Origin: Cocos nucifera
Taxonomy: Eukaryota; Streptophyta; Magnoliopsida; Arecales; Arecaceae
Direction of reading: 5' to 3'
DNA length: 64,000 nt
NCBI GenBank assembly: GCA_006176705.1
Contig: QRFJ01001019.1
Location: 293,468-357,467 of the forward strand
Part shown: positions 22,263 through 31,204 of the stretch, piece after piece
Layout of the letters: each line of letters begins with the position of its first letter
Position numbering within the stretch: the first letter of the stretch is position 1
Notes under the pieces: model-generated
The model's input: the letters and a program-made list of their open reading frames with translations, nothing else
Databases searched by the model: none
What the model was told of the DNA's origin: nothing
Translations under genes and position numbers: made by a program

Positions 22263-23230
22263 ATGGGAGAACTTCATTCCATCCTTGCTCATGCCGAACT
22301 TCATTCTGCTTTCCCGCGAAATCCTCCATGGGAGAACTTCTTGCTTCTTTTTTCCGGACTTCCTTGACGATGAGCTCAAGGGGGAGCTCGACTTTCCTCG
22401 CGCCGAACTGGAGAACTTCCTGCTTCTTTGTCCGAACTTTCTTGATGACGAGCTCGAGGGGGAGCTCGGTCGAACTTCATTCCACGGGAGAACTTCGTTC
22501 CGCCCTCGCTCGTGCCGAACTTCATTCTGCTTTCCTGCGAAACCCTCCATGGGAGAACTTCCTACTTCTTTTGTCTAGACTTCCTTGACGACGAGCTCGA
22601 GGGGGAGCTCGATCGAACTTTGTTCCATGGGAGAACTTCATTCCGCCCTCGCTCGTGCCGAACTTCATTCCGCTTTCCCACGAAACCCTCCGTGGGAGAA
22701 CTTTCTTGACAACAAGGTCGAGGGGGAGCTTGACTTTCCTCGCACCGAACTGGAGAACTTCCTGCTTCTTTGTTCGGACTTCATTGACGATGAGCTCGAG
22801 GGGGAGCTCGGCTTTCCTCGCGCCGAACTGGAGAACTTCCTGCTTCTTTGTCTGGACTTCATTGACGATAAGCTCAAGGGGGAGCTCGACTTTTCTTACG
22901 CCGAACTTCATTCCGCTTTCCCACGAGACCCTCCGTGGGAGAACTTCCTTGACGACAAGCTCGAGGGGGAGCTCGACTTTGCTCGTGCCGAACTTCATTT
23001 CGCTTTCCTGCTCACGCCGAACTTCATTCCGCTTTTCCACGAAATCCTCCGTGGGAGAACTTCCTTGACACTTCCTTGATGATGAGCTTGAGGGAGAGTT
23101 CGGCCTCGCTTGTGCTGCCGAACTTCATTTCGCTTTTCTGCTCGCATCGAACTTCATTCTAGTTTTTCGTGAAACCCTCCGTGGGAGAACTTCCTTGACA
23201 CTTCCTTGACGATGAGCTCGAGGGGGAGCT
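22262..23230. repeat. E1 array 4: irregular repeats with CCCACG/CGTGGG and CGAGCTC/GAGCTCG hairpins
   Basis: Modules CCCACGAAACCCTCCGTGGG and CGAGCTCGAGGGGGAGCTCG alternate with GCCGAACTTCATTC and CTGGAGAACTTCCTGC words. Spacing of the CCTCC core ranges from about 115 to 245 bp. It occupies the place of the gag capsid region. Long ORFs on both strands here only reflect the repeat composition. Confidence 0.85.
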
Positions 23231-23249
23231 CAGCTTTGCTTAAGCCGAA

Positions 23250-23574
23250 CTTTATTCCGCCCTCCTGGTGAGACCTTCTGCGGAAGAACTTCTGCTCTCC
23301 ATTTCTCCTTCCTAAGGATGATTGGTATGCCCAAATGCTTTTCCTTAAGGTCGATTCCTCGCATCCTCATGGCGGGTTTGCTGACAAAGTCTCCGCCAGA
23401 AGTTATCGCATGGCCTGCATCATCTCGACGGGGCCGCAAACCCGACCAGTAGGTTGAACTGCTCTACATCTATGGTGGCTTTGGGTGGAGCCTGGACTAC
23501 CGGGGCTGCAATGGGAGCAGATGGACCTGGCACGCAGGATGTCGATCGCCGAGTCAAAACTCTTCTGGAGGCAT
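23250..23574 (-). pseudogene. E1 gag N-terminal remnant
   Basis: The start codon at 23574-23572 corresponds to the E2 gag start (MPP..). About 55 codons later the sequence still aligns with E2 (CG..VQAM-type), then diverges into array sequence. Stops interrupt it from the seventh codon. Confidence 0.55.
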
Positions 23575-23690
23575 TTTCTCTTTAGGAAAGAACTCTAGTG
23601 AGGAAGAAGAGAGATCTCTGGAGAGAGAGAAATCATCATCGAGCACTCCTTTAAGAATAAGGAAACCTCGAAGGTTCAGTTTCTTCCTCC

Positions 23691-23700
23691 AGCACCAATC
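23691..23700 (-). other. Primer-binding region of E1
   Basis: Immediately inside the 5' LTR; on the minus strand it reads GATTGGTGCTGG. E2 has ATTGGCGCTAG and E0 ATTGGCACTAG at the same place. I cannot assign the tRNA. Confidence 0.4.
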
Positions 23701-24516
23701 TATTGACATAGAATCTGATCATCACCGAAATCCACTGGAGTGGAGGCCGATGAGGTCGCCGTCGGGGATCTGCAAAATAAAGTTTCATCCGGAGCCGATG
23801 GGGGGTGGCTCCGGCAGGACCCTCCGACGATCAAGTCAGCTCTGACCGACAGGAATTGAGTGCTCAGAAATGAGTTTCAGAGCTTGGAGAAGAAGAGAAG
23901 AGCTTAGACATCAGAGATTCGAGAGATTAGCATATCTAGAGGGTCCTTTTTATAGGCGGAGCTTGATGGTGACAATTGCAGCTGTCTGATGGTGGGCCGT
24001 TCGAGGCTGCATCAGATTTGATGCGGAGAGGATGGTGTTGTCAGATCGAAAGTGACAGCCATATCGTCCGACAGTGGTGGGTTGCTTGAGGTCTGACGGA
24101 GCCGCGGTAGCGTCGCCTGTGGCAGACTGACGGTGACCGTTCATCCAGCATTAATAGTCATGGCTCCCAAAAAGTAGGCATTGATCGATGAACTCCGGCA
24201 TATATTGATTTCAAGGGAGTTCGGCCAAGGAAAAGCTCAGAAGAAGTTCGGTCGCTGGGAGTCCGAAGGAGCTCGATCGGCTGGAGGGATGGCCGCTTGA
24301 GGAGTTCGACCGAGGGACGACTGTCGAAGAGTTCGCCACTGGGAGTCCAAAGAAGCTCGGCCGCTGAGGAGTTCGGCTAAGACTCGACCGTTGAGTAGTT
24401 CTGTCGGTCCTAAGAGTTTGGCTAAGACCCGTCCGCTGAAGCTCTTCCATGGCTACTGGTTGCATTAGGCTGAGCATCGAACTAGACTTCGGCAGGAGCG
24501 GGGTTCATCCCCAACA
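23701..24516 (-). repeat. E1 right LTR (5' LTR in element sense, 816 bp)
   Basis: It begins TATTGACA (TG mutated to TA) and ends CCCCAACA, followed by the TSD GAACC. TATA box at 23954-23947 on the minus strand. Confidence 0.9.
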
Positions 24517-24521
24517 GAACC

Positions 24522-25569
24522 CATTCAGACTTTTATTTGTTGAGAATTTCTTCAATTTATTTTTCTAAAATACTTATAAATTGAGCTATTGGGACAAAGG
24601 TTGAGTCTGATGTAATAGATATCAGAAGGGTGTTAATTGGTTCTAAACATGCATACTCAAGTGTTACCGAGGGAGGATTTAGTTCTAGAGAGGGTGGTGA
24701 TTCTGAAGAAAAACTATTGAAGCAAGTATTGATTTATATTTCTCAGCCCATAAAAAAATAATACTAAAATTAGGTTGCTCTAATAATGTATTCACATTTT
24801 CAATATATCCATCTATGTTAAAATCATCCACCTCAAAAGTATCCCAATATGTATGCACTAGATTCTAAAAAATAATTTTAAGAATAGCTTTCTTTATTAC
24901 TTCTTTAGGTACATCCATCTTAAAATAATTTTTAGTTTGTATATTAGGTTGTTCTATAAGAATTTCATAAATATTGAAGCTCTCGGTCACATATTGCTCC
25001 CTTGGATTACTTATGGGCTAACTAAATAATTTTCCTCCTCCCAACTCTTAAGTGCAGTAGTTAGCTGACTAACATGGATTTCTAACTTGGCTATTGACTG
25101 AGTTTGGGAGTGGATGATCTGTAAAACTATCATTTTAAATGCCAAATTATAGAAACTTGAAGAGGATTGCTGAATATTTTGATATTGGTACGTTGTATAA
25201 GTTTTCTTTGGATAACTAGGTTCATAATCAATTGCTGGTTATGATGCCCCTAAAAAATTTTGGATAATTTCTCCAACCTAGATTACAAGTATTGGAAAAA
25301 GAATTGTAATAAGTAGTCTAGGTTTGGGTTTGGTAAGTTTGCTCATGCATAAATTTTCAGGATTGATATGTGGCTGGACATTCATTAACTAGGTGGGTGA
25401 GACCTGAACATATATCACACACATGCAAAGGTGAGGTAGGATAGTGTCTCATATTTAATAGATGATCAAGTTTTTGGGATAACTTATCTATCTTATTGTG
25501 GATATCTATGAAGTTTTCAATCTCATAGATTCTATTACTATTAGGTTCATACATGGGTGTATAGGGATC
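24522..25569 (-). pseudogene. Y gag fragment with CCHC zinc knuckle
   Basis: The minus-strand stretch includes CDICSGLTHLVNEC (about 25419-25378), a perfect C-x2-C-x4-H-x4-C knuckle. Upstream is a coiled-coil-like FIDIHNKIDKLSQKLDHLL. Downstream is YNSFSNTCNLGWRNYPKFF, the typical Athila-type gag signature after the knuckle. Several stops follow. It continues on both sides of the E1 and E2 insertions and aligns with X 60247-58970. Confidence 0.78.
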
Positions 25570-25574
25570 ATAGG
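25570..25574. repeat. TSD of E2, left copy (ATAGG)
   Basis: ATAGG precedes TGTTGACG; the right copy is at 30116-30120. Confidence 0.9.
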
Positions 25575-25814
25575 TGTTGACGTAGAATCTGACCATCGTC
25601 GGAGTCCGCTGGAGTGGAGGCTGACGAGGTCGCCGTCGGGGACCTGCAAAATAAAGTCCCATCCGGAGCCGGTGGGGGGTGGCTCCGGTAGGACCCTCCG
25701 ACGATCAAGTCAGCTCCAGTCAATAGGATTGGAGTGCTCGGTATGGAGTTCAGTAGAGTTTAGAGGAGGAGAGAAGGATTTTCAGAACCTGGTGTAAGTG
25801 TATCCGGAGGGTCC

Positions 25815-25822
25815 TTTTTATA
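25815..25822 (-). promoter_or_regulatory. TATA box in the E2 left LTR
   Basis: TATAAAAA on the minus strand; the equivalent in the right LTR is 29465-29458. Confidence 0.5.
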
Positions 25823-25964
25823 GAGGGAGCTTGTTGTAACCGCCCTGATTAATGATTGTCATAACTGTCCTGATCAATGTCGATCGTTATTGACTCGATA
25901 AATGTCGATCGTTATTATCGTGTAACCGTAGCGGGATCGCCTGTAGGAATCCATCATAAGAAGT

Positions 25965-26235
25965 TCGGCTTTCATGGAAGTTCGGCCATTGAGAAGCCCA
26001 TCCACTGAAGAAGTCCGTAGGGAGTCCGGCTTTCATAGAAGTTCGACCGCTGGAGAAGTCCGCAGGGAGTCCGACTTCCGTAGAAGCTCGATTGTTGGAG
26101 AAGTCTGTAGGGAGTCTGGCTTTCGTAGAAGCTCGACATCGGAGAAGTCCGTAGGGAGTCCAGCTTTCGTAGAAGCTCGAACGTTGGAGGAGTCCATAGG
26201 AAGTTCGGCTTCTATAGAAGCTCGACCGTTGGAGA
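25965..26235. repeat. 45-bp tandem repeat in U3 of the E2 left LTR
   Basis: GAAGTC anchors at 26010, 26055, 26100, 26144 and about 26189. Unit: GAAGTCCGTAGGGAGTCCGG, then a GTAGAAGCTCGACCGTTGG-type tail. Because 45 is a multiple of three, spurious ORFs stay open through it. Confidence 0.85.
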
Positions 26236-26456
26236 AGTTCGATCAAGGGACTATTACTGCGGAGTTCGATCGGCTGAAGGGACGGTCGTTTGAGGAGTTC
26301 GACCGCTGGGAGTTCGAAGGAGCTTGACCGCTTAGCACTTCGGTTGGCTGTAATAGTTCGGCCAAGACCCATCCGTCGAAGTTTTTTCGTGGCTACTGGC
26401 TGCATCAAGCTGGGCACCAAACTTGACTTCAATAGGAGCGGGGTTTATCCCCAACA

Positions 26457-26475
26457 CTAGCCCCCCCACTCCCGA
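26457..26475 (-). other. E2 polypurine tract
   Basis: On the minus strand: TCGGGAGTGGGGGGGCTAG directly before TGTTGGGG. Confidence 0.65.
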
Positions 26476-26574
26476 GTTTAAAACTCAAAGAAAGGGAGTG
26501 CAGACAAGGCGACTGCCGAAGTCTTCTTTCGAGCTCCGTGCTGATTTAGGTCGAAGCTCGAGAGAGATCTCATT

Positions 26575-27300
26575 TGACCAAGGTTGACAGGGTCGCTCCG
26601 AGAAGATCTTATCTCCTTTGGCCGAGGTTGATAGGGTCGCTCGGGAGAGATCTTATCTCTGGCCGAAGTCACTTCTCGGAAGAGATCTTATCTCTAGCCG
26701 AGGTGGTTGCTTGGGAGAGATCTTATCTCTGGCCGAACTTCTTTGCTTTTCGGGAGAGATCTTATCTCTGGCCGAACTTCTCGGGAGAGATTTATCTCTG
26801 GTCGCTCAGGAGAGATCTTATCTCTAGCCGAGGTTACTTTTCGGGAGAGATCTTATCTCTGGCCGAACTTCTAATTGCTTTCGAAAGAGATCTTATCTCT
26901 GGCCGAACTTCTCGGAAGAGATCTTATCTCTAGCCGAGGTGGTCGCTGGGGAGAGATCTTATCTCTGGCCGAGGTTGCTTTTCAGGAGAGATCTTATCTC
27001 TAGCCGAGGTGGTCGCTCGGGAGAGATCTTATCTCTGGTCGAGGTTGCTTTTGGGAGAGATCTTATCTCTGGCCGAACTTCTCGGGAGAGATCTTATCTC
27101 TAGCCGAGGTGGTCGCTCGGGAGAGATCTTATCTCTGGCTGAGGTTGCTTTTCGGGAGAGATATTATCTCTAGCCGAACTTCTCGGCTTTTTGGGAGAGA
27201 TCTTATCTCTAGCCGAACCTCTCGGGAGAGATCTTATCTCTAGCCGAGGTGGTCGCTCGGGAGAGATCTTATCTCTGGCCGAGGTTGCTTTTCGGGAGGT
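26575..27300. repeat. E2 palindromic array: about 20 copies of AGAGAT-CTT-ATCTCT
   Basis: Units of roughly 28-40 bp combine the hairpin word with a variable tail (GCCGAGGTGGTCGC, GCCGAACTTCTC or GCCGAGGTTGCTTTT). The word is shared with E1 array 1, but spacing is shorter here and tails are shuffled. Confidence 0.88.
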
Positions 27301-27309
27301 TGATAGTCT

Positions 27310-27560
27310 TTGACCTGCTTGTGTTAGGATGAGGTCTTCCTCCTGTTCCTAACATGGCGACTATTGACTGCTTCTTTTCCTGTCATTACATAGTTTTGGC
27401 ACCTAAAAATAATACACTGTTGAAAGGGAAGAACTTTATTGAAAGGAAGTCACTGACAATGTATTCTCGAATTCTTTGTGACTTAGGGTCGTGGTAGCGT
27501 TGTTCCTTCGCCCTTCTTCATGCGGATGACCTTTTCTTTCTCATGCTGGCCTCCTCATTT
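27310..27560 (-). other. Pol-end remnant of E2 (deletion scar)
   Basis: The GTGTTAGGA/TCCTAACA hairpin is followed by sequence matching E0 4440-4600 and E1 21001-21200; beyond it the gag 3' end begins. No RT or integrase motif is present. Confidence 0.55.
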
Positions 27561-27639
27561 TAGAGCATGCTTCTCTTGGCTTCGACGCTGGGACCTGGGG
27601 TAACGTTGACGACGTCGTGAGGCGGCCGACCTTATCATT

Positions 27640-29078
27640 TCTTGTTACAGCAGCGCCCTTCACCGATCTTTAGGCTGGCGTCGAACGAATTTACCTAGCC
27701 ACCCCTTTCTGATGAGCTCCTCGATTTTGTCTCGGAGCTGGATGCACTCCTCAGTGTCGTGGTCGTGGTCACGATGGTAGAGGCAGTACTTGCTTCGGTC
27801 ATGCTTGTTTGGGGGAGACCGTAACCCTTCTGTTCTTGACAGTTGGTTCTTAACTTCGGTGAGGATCTGAGTTCAAGGAGCGTTGAGGGGGGCATAGTCA
27901 CGAAATCTTTTGGGAGGAGGGCTTCTTCGCGCTTCTCTATGAGCTCGAGGAGTTCGGGCCCACCTACTATCGGAGGGAGTCCGTGAGCGCGGCCGAACTT
28001 CATTCGGCTCCTCATTGCCTGCCAGCCGCTCCCTTAAGGCTTCTTCGTCCTTCAACTTGAAGGCTTCTTCCACACGGTCATATCTCTCGGCCCGAGCTAG
28101 CAGATCGGCGAAGTTCCTGGGATACCTTTTCTTCAGGGAGAATAGCAAGTTATTTTTCTGAAGGCCGCCCTTGAGTGCGGCCATCGCGATAGACTGGTCC
28201 AAGTCCCGAACTTCAGCAGTATTAAACCGGGTAATGTAAGCTCGGATGGATTCCCCCTCCTTCTACCTGATGGCCATTAAGGACTCCGAACCTCGGCGCG
28301 GATGTCGACTACTGACAAAGTGGGCCGCGAACTATTGACTCATCTGATCAAACGATAAGATGGTATTTGGCTTGAGCGCCGAGTACCAGCTCCTAGCAGC
28401 CCCTTTAAGGGTAGAAGGGAAAGCCCAGCACAAGATAGCATCTGACGCGCCATGGAGCAGCATCGTTGCTTGGAAGGCTTTTAGGTGGTCGATCGGATCG
28501 ATGGTCCCATTGTAGCTCTTGAATTGTGGGAGCTTGAAGTTCGGCGGGATCGATTCCTGCATGATTTTCTACGAAAAAGGAGGGTCAGTATAGATGTCAT
28601 TACCGCGTGAGGAGGGAGTGTGATGGAGTTCTTTGATTCGTCGGCTCATTTCTAAGAGCCTTTGATCCAGGAGATCTTCGCGGTCTCTGATCTCCAAGGT
28701 CTTCTTACTGAATGGGTGCAAAGCTTCACCCTGGGTCGAGCCGCGGTCCGAGCAAGGGCTCTCCCTCCGTTGCTTTCCTCTTCCGAGGATTGGAGGTCGG
28801 GTAGCCCATGTCGATTGCCCCTGGACTGGACCACACGGCTCTGGAGAATCCCGCATCGGTTGAGCTGATATTAGGGCCTGCTGGTGCATGGCCTGCACCG
28901 CCTGAACTACCTCAGTGAGGCCACAAACCTGCTGGATGAGCAGGTTGAACTGCTCAGCGTCTACTACGGCTACAGAGTGAGCTTGGGTCGTCGGGGTTGG
29001 AGCGGAAGCGGATGGATCAGAATGGGATCGGGCCGCGGAGGCCGCCGATCGTCGGGTGGAGGCTCTCCTGGGGGGCAT
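27640..29078 (-). pseudogene. E2 gag, near full length, single frame with four stops
   Basis: The start MPPRRASTRRSAAS is at 29078. A Pro/Ser/Thr-rich N-terminus is followed by a predicted helical stretch (VVQAVQAMHQQA), the Retrotrans_gag capsid block (about 28562-28140: FKLPQFKSYNGTIDPIDHL, LKGAARSWYSAL, FAAHF, KRYPRNFADLLARAE), a basic hinge (RSRTPSDSR, ARRSPPPKRFRDY) and a zinc-knuckle-like CLYHRDHDHDTEEC (near 27790), which here retains both flanking cysteines. Stops at 28571, 28334, about 28250 and about 27873 are all TAG or TGA and lie in one frame; comparison with E0/E1 shows each is one transition from a sense codon. Gag would form the particle that packages element RNA. Confidence 0.85.
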
Positions 29079-29196
29079 CTTTTCTTTTTGGAAGGGAATT
29101 CGAAAGAGAAGGAAGAGAGATTTTTCGAGCACTCCTTTAAGAACAAGGGAACCTCAACTTTCTTTAAGAGAGAAATCATTATCGGGGCCCTTCCTC

Positions 29197-29207
29197 TAGC
29201 GCCAATC
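29197..29207 (-). other. Primer-binding region of E2
   Basis: On the minus strand ATTGGCGCTAG follows the 5' LTR end; the tRNA is not assigned. Confidence 0.45.
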
Positions 29208-30115
29208 TATTGACGCAGAATCTTACCGTCATCGGAGTCCGCTGGAGTGGAGGCCGATGAGGTCGCCATCGGAGACCTGCAAAATGAAGTTCCGTCCGGA
29301 GTCGATGGGTGGTGGCTCCGGTAGGACCCTCCGACGATCAAGTCAGCTCCAGTCAACAGGATTGGAGTGCTCGGTATGGAGTTCGATAGAGTTTAGAGGA
29401 GGAGAGAAGGGTTTTCAGAACCTAGCGTAAGTGTATCCGAAGGGTCCTTTTTATAGAGGGAGCTTGTTGTAACCACCCTAATTAATGATTGTCATAACTA
29501 TCCTGATCAATGCCGATCATTATTGACTCGATAAATGTCGATCGTTATTGACTCAACAAATGCCGATCGTTATTGTCGTGTAACCATAGCGGGATCGCCT
29601 GTAGGAATCCATCATAAGAAGTTCGGCTTTTATGAAAGTTCGGCCATTGAGAAGCCCGTCTACTGAAGAAGTCCGTAGGGAGTTTGACTTCCATAGAAGC
29701 TCGACCGCTGGAGAAGTCCGTAGGGAGTTTGGCTTCCATAGAAGCTCGATCGTTGGAGAAGTCTGTAGGGAGTTCGGCTTTCGTAGAAGCTCGATCGTCG
29801 GAAAAGTCCGTAGGAAGTCCGGCTTCCGTAGAAGCTCGATCGTCGGAGAAGTCCGCAGGGAGTTTGGCTTCCGTACAAGCTCAACCATTGGAGAAGTTCG
29901 GTCGAGGGACTATTGCTACAGAGTTCGGCCGGCTGAAGGGACGACCGTTTGAGGAGTTCGGCCACTGGAAGTTCGAAGGAGCTCGACCGCTTAGAACTTC
30001 GATCGGCTGTAATAGTTCGGCCAAGACCCATCCGCCGAAGTTCTTCCATGGCTACTGGCCGCATCAAGCTGGGCACCGAACTTGACTTCGGTAGGAGCGG
30101 GGTTTATCCCCAACA
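29208..30115 (-). repeat. E2 right LTR (5' LTR in element sense, 908 bp)
   Basis: It begins TATTGACG and ends CCCCAACA before the TSD ATAGG. It has three copies of the 25-bp repeat (about 29500-29575) against two in the left LTR, which explains 25 of the 26-bp length difference. The 45-bp array lies at 29630-29890. Confidence 0.9.
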
Positions 30116-30120
30116 ATAGG

Positions 30121-30169
30121 TATAAGAAGGAGTAAAGTATTCTCTCAATTGGCGAAAGGGTGCAATCAT
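30121..30169 (-). pseudogene. Y gag N-terminal start
   Basis: ATG at 30169-30167 opens MIAPFRQLREYFTPS, which continues across the E2 insertion into SYTYDPYTPMYEPN (25569 leftwards). The LREYFTPS-type start is reminiscent of Athila gag N-termini. If so, Y joins the first gag residues directly to the zinc-knuckle region and the capsid domain is deleted. Confidence 0.5.
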
Positions 30170-31183
30170 AATTCTAGGTTTGTCTACTCTAAGAGTTTGT
30201 TCAATTTCATGATCTAGGGGTTAAATTTTAGATTGTGATGAATAATATCCAAGTAAATACCCTACAATTATATCTTAGAGCAACCATAAATTTAAGTTTT
30301 TATAGATTTTTAAAAAAAATTATTTTTTATTTTAAAAGAAAAGGATGAAAGAACTTCTAAAGATGAGAATCTAGAGAACTCTAAATCTAAGAAATAGATG
30401 AGAGGAGTTTTATTAGGTTTGATGTTTGTTAACAATCAAGTTGTACAATCAATCCTGACTAAAGATTATCCTAGATCTAGATAGCTTCTAACTACCAAGA
30501 TTATCTTCAAGCTCTCAAAGTATGAAAACAGCCACTTAATTGGTCGAATAAATGTAAGGTCAGTGAAAGCCTTTTCATTGCTTTTCTTAGGCATCAATTA
30601 TCTTGGCTAGGTAAGCTAACAAAACTAATTAAGTAATTATCTTCCTTCAAGATCCAGTTTCTAAACCACTTACCTTAGACACCAATCAAACTGACTAACC
30701 CTAATTCGATCTAAGTTTTAAGATTTCTTATCCTAATGAGCTCGAGTATCCTTAGAAGTCAATGTCTAGTTGATTTTAAAAGTTAAAAGCTTGGGTTAAT
30801 GCAATATGAAGGTTTGTGATTTTTGGACTAAGAAAGAATGATCAAATCCTTATCTTATCTTCTTTAATTGAATTTAGTATTCTTAAAGTATCTTATGGAA
30901 ATGTAATGCAAACAAAACAAGATGTTCAATTAAAGTGAAAAGTTTTTACTGATTATGTTTTATAGTTATGTCTCAAATCTCCTAAATAGCTTATATAGTA
31001 TTAGTATAATTTTTTTTATTTTTTTTAAATTTTTTAAATTTTATTATTTTTTAAATTTTTTTATTTTTTAAATTTTTTAAATTTTTATTAATTTTTATTT
31101 TTTATTTTAATATTATTATTTTATTATTTTAATTTTTATTAATTTTTATTATTTTTAATTTTTTAAGCTACTAAATCACGATC
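30170..31183 (-). other. Y leader (5' untranslated region)
   Basis: Non-coding. The part 30420-30850 aligns well with X 60620-61060 (both contain ATCAATCCTGACTAA and TTATCCTAGATCTAGA). A T/A-only stretch fills 31010-31166. No ORF of interest. Confidence 0.6.
31010..31166. repeat. A/T-only low-complexity tract in the Y leader
   Basis: Runs of TTTTTATT and AAATTTTT with hardly any G or C. Confidence 0.9.
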
Positions 31184-31199
31184 TCCGATAATGGCGTTA
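31184..31199 (-). other. Y primer-binding site, decayed
   Basis: On the minus strand TAACGCCATTATCGGA lies six bases inside the LTR. It corresponds to the X site TGGCACCGTTGCCGGA with transitions only. The family site TGGCGCCGTTGCC is the known Athila-type site (tRNA-Asp). Confidence 0.6.
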
Positions 31200-31204
31200 A
31201 AATT

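Larger units (their letters stand above)
18753..24516 (-). mobile_element. E1: non-autonomous gag-only Gypsy element (TR-GAG-like), 5764 bp
   Basis: LTRs at 18753-19570 and 23701-24516 are flanked by the perfect TSD GAACC. In element sense (right to left) the order is 5' LTR, gag N-terminus (23574-about 23250), a tandem array where the gag core should be (23230-21915), gag C-terminus with zinc-knuckle segment (21738-21355), a short pol-end remnant (about 21200-21040), hairpin arrays (20940-19670), polypurine tract and 3' LTR. Pol is absent. Gag-only elements with LTRs have been described in plants as TR-GAG. The family is that of E0 and E2. Confidence 0.9.
25575..26456 (-). repeat. E2 left LTR (3' LTR in element sense, 882 bp)
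   Basis: It begins TGTTGACG and ends CCCCAACA. It contains two copies of a 25-bp CGATCGTTATTGACTCGATA-type repeat (25871-25920) and a 45-bp tandem array (25965-26235). TATA box on the minus strand at 25822-25815. Confidence 0.9.
25575..30115 (-). mobile_element. E2: non-autonomous gag-only Gypsy element (TR-GAG-like), 4541 bp
   Basis: LTRs 25575-26456 and 29208-30115 are flanked by the perfect TSD ATAGG. Inside, in element sense: 5' LTR, primer-binding region, near-complete gag (29078-about 27640), a deletion scar where pol should be, the GTGTTAGGA hairpin, a palindromic array (27300-26575), polypurine tract and 3' LTR. It is the same family as E1 with the same orientation and the same host element. 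The pol deletion lies at a similar place to that in E1. Confidence 0.92.

Noticed and set aside
22188..23079. ORFs up to 172 residues on both strands in E1
   Set aside because: Overlapping ORFs in several frames that follow the array composition rather than a single coding frame.
25887..26432. 181-residue minus-strand ORF and 117-residue plus-strand ORF in the E2 left LTR
   Set aside because: They lie in the LTR 45-bp array; the counterpart ORFs in the right LTR differ and no protein family is recognisable.
26575..27300. CRISPR-like array (constant palindrome with variable spacers)
   Set aside because: Eukaryotic retroelement context, repeat only about 15 bp, spacers themselves repeated, and no cas genes.
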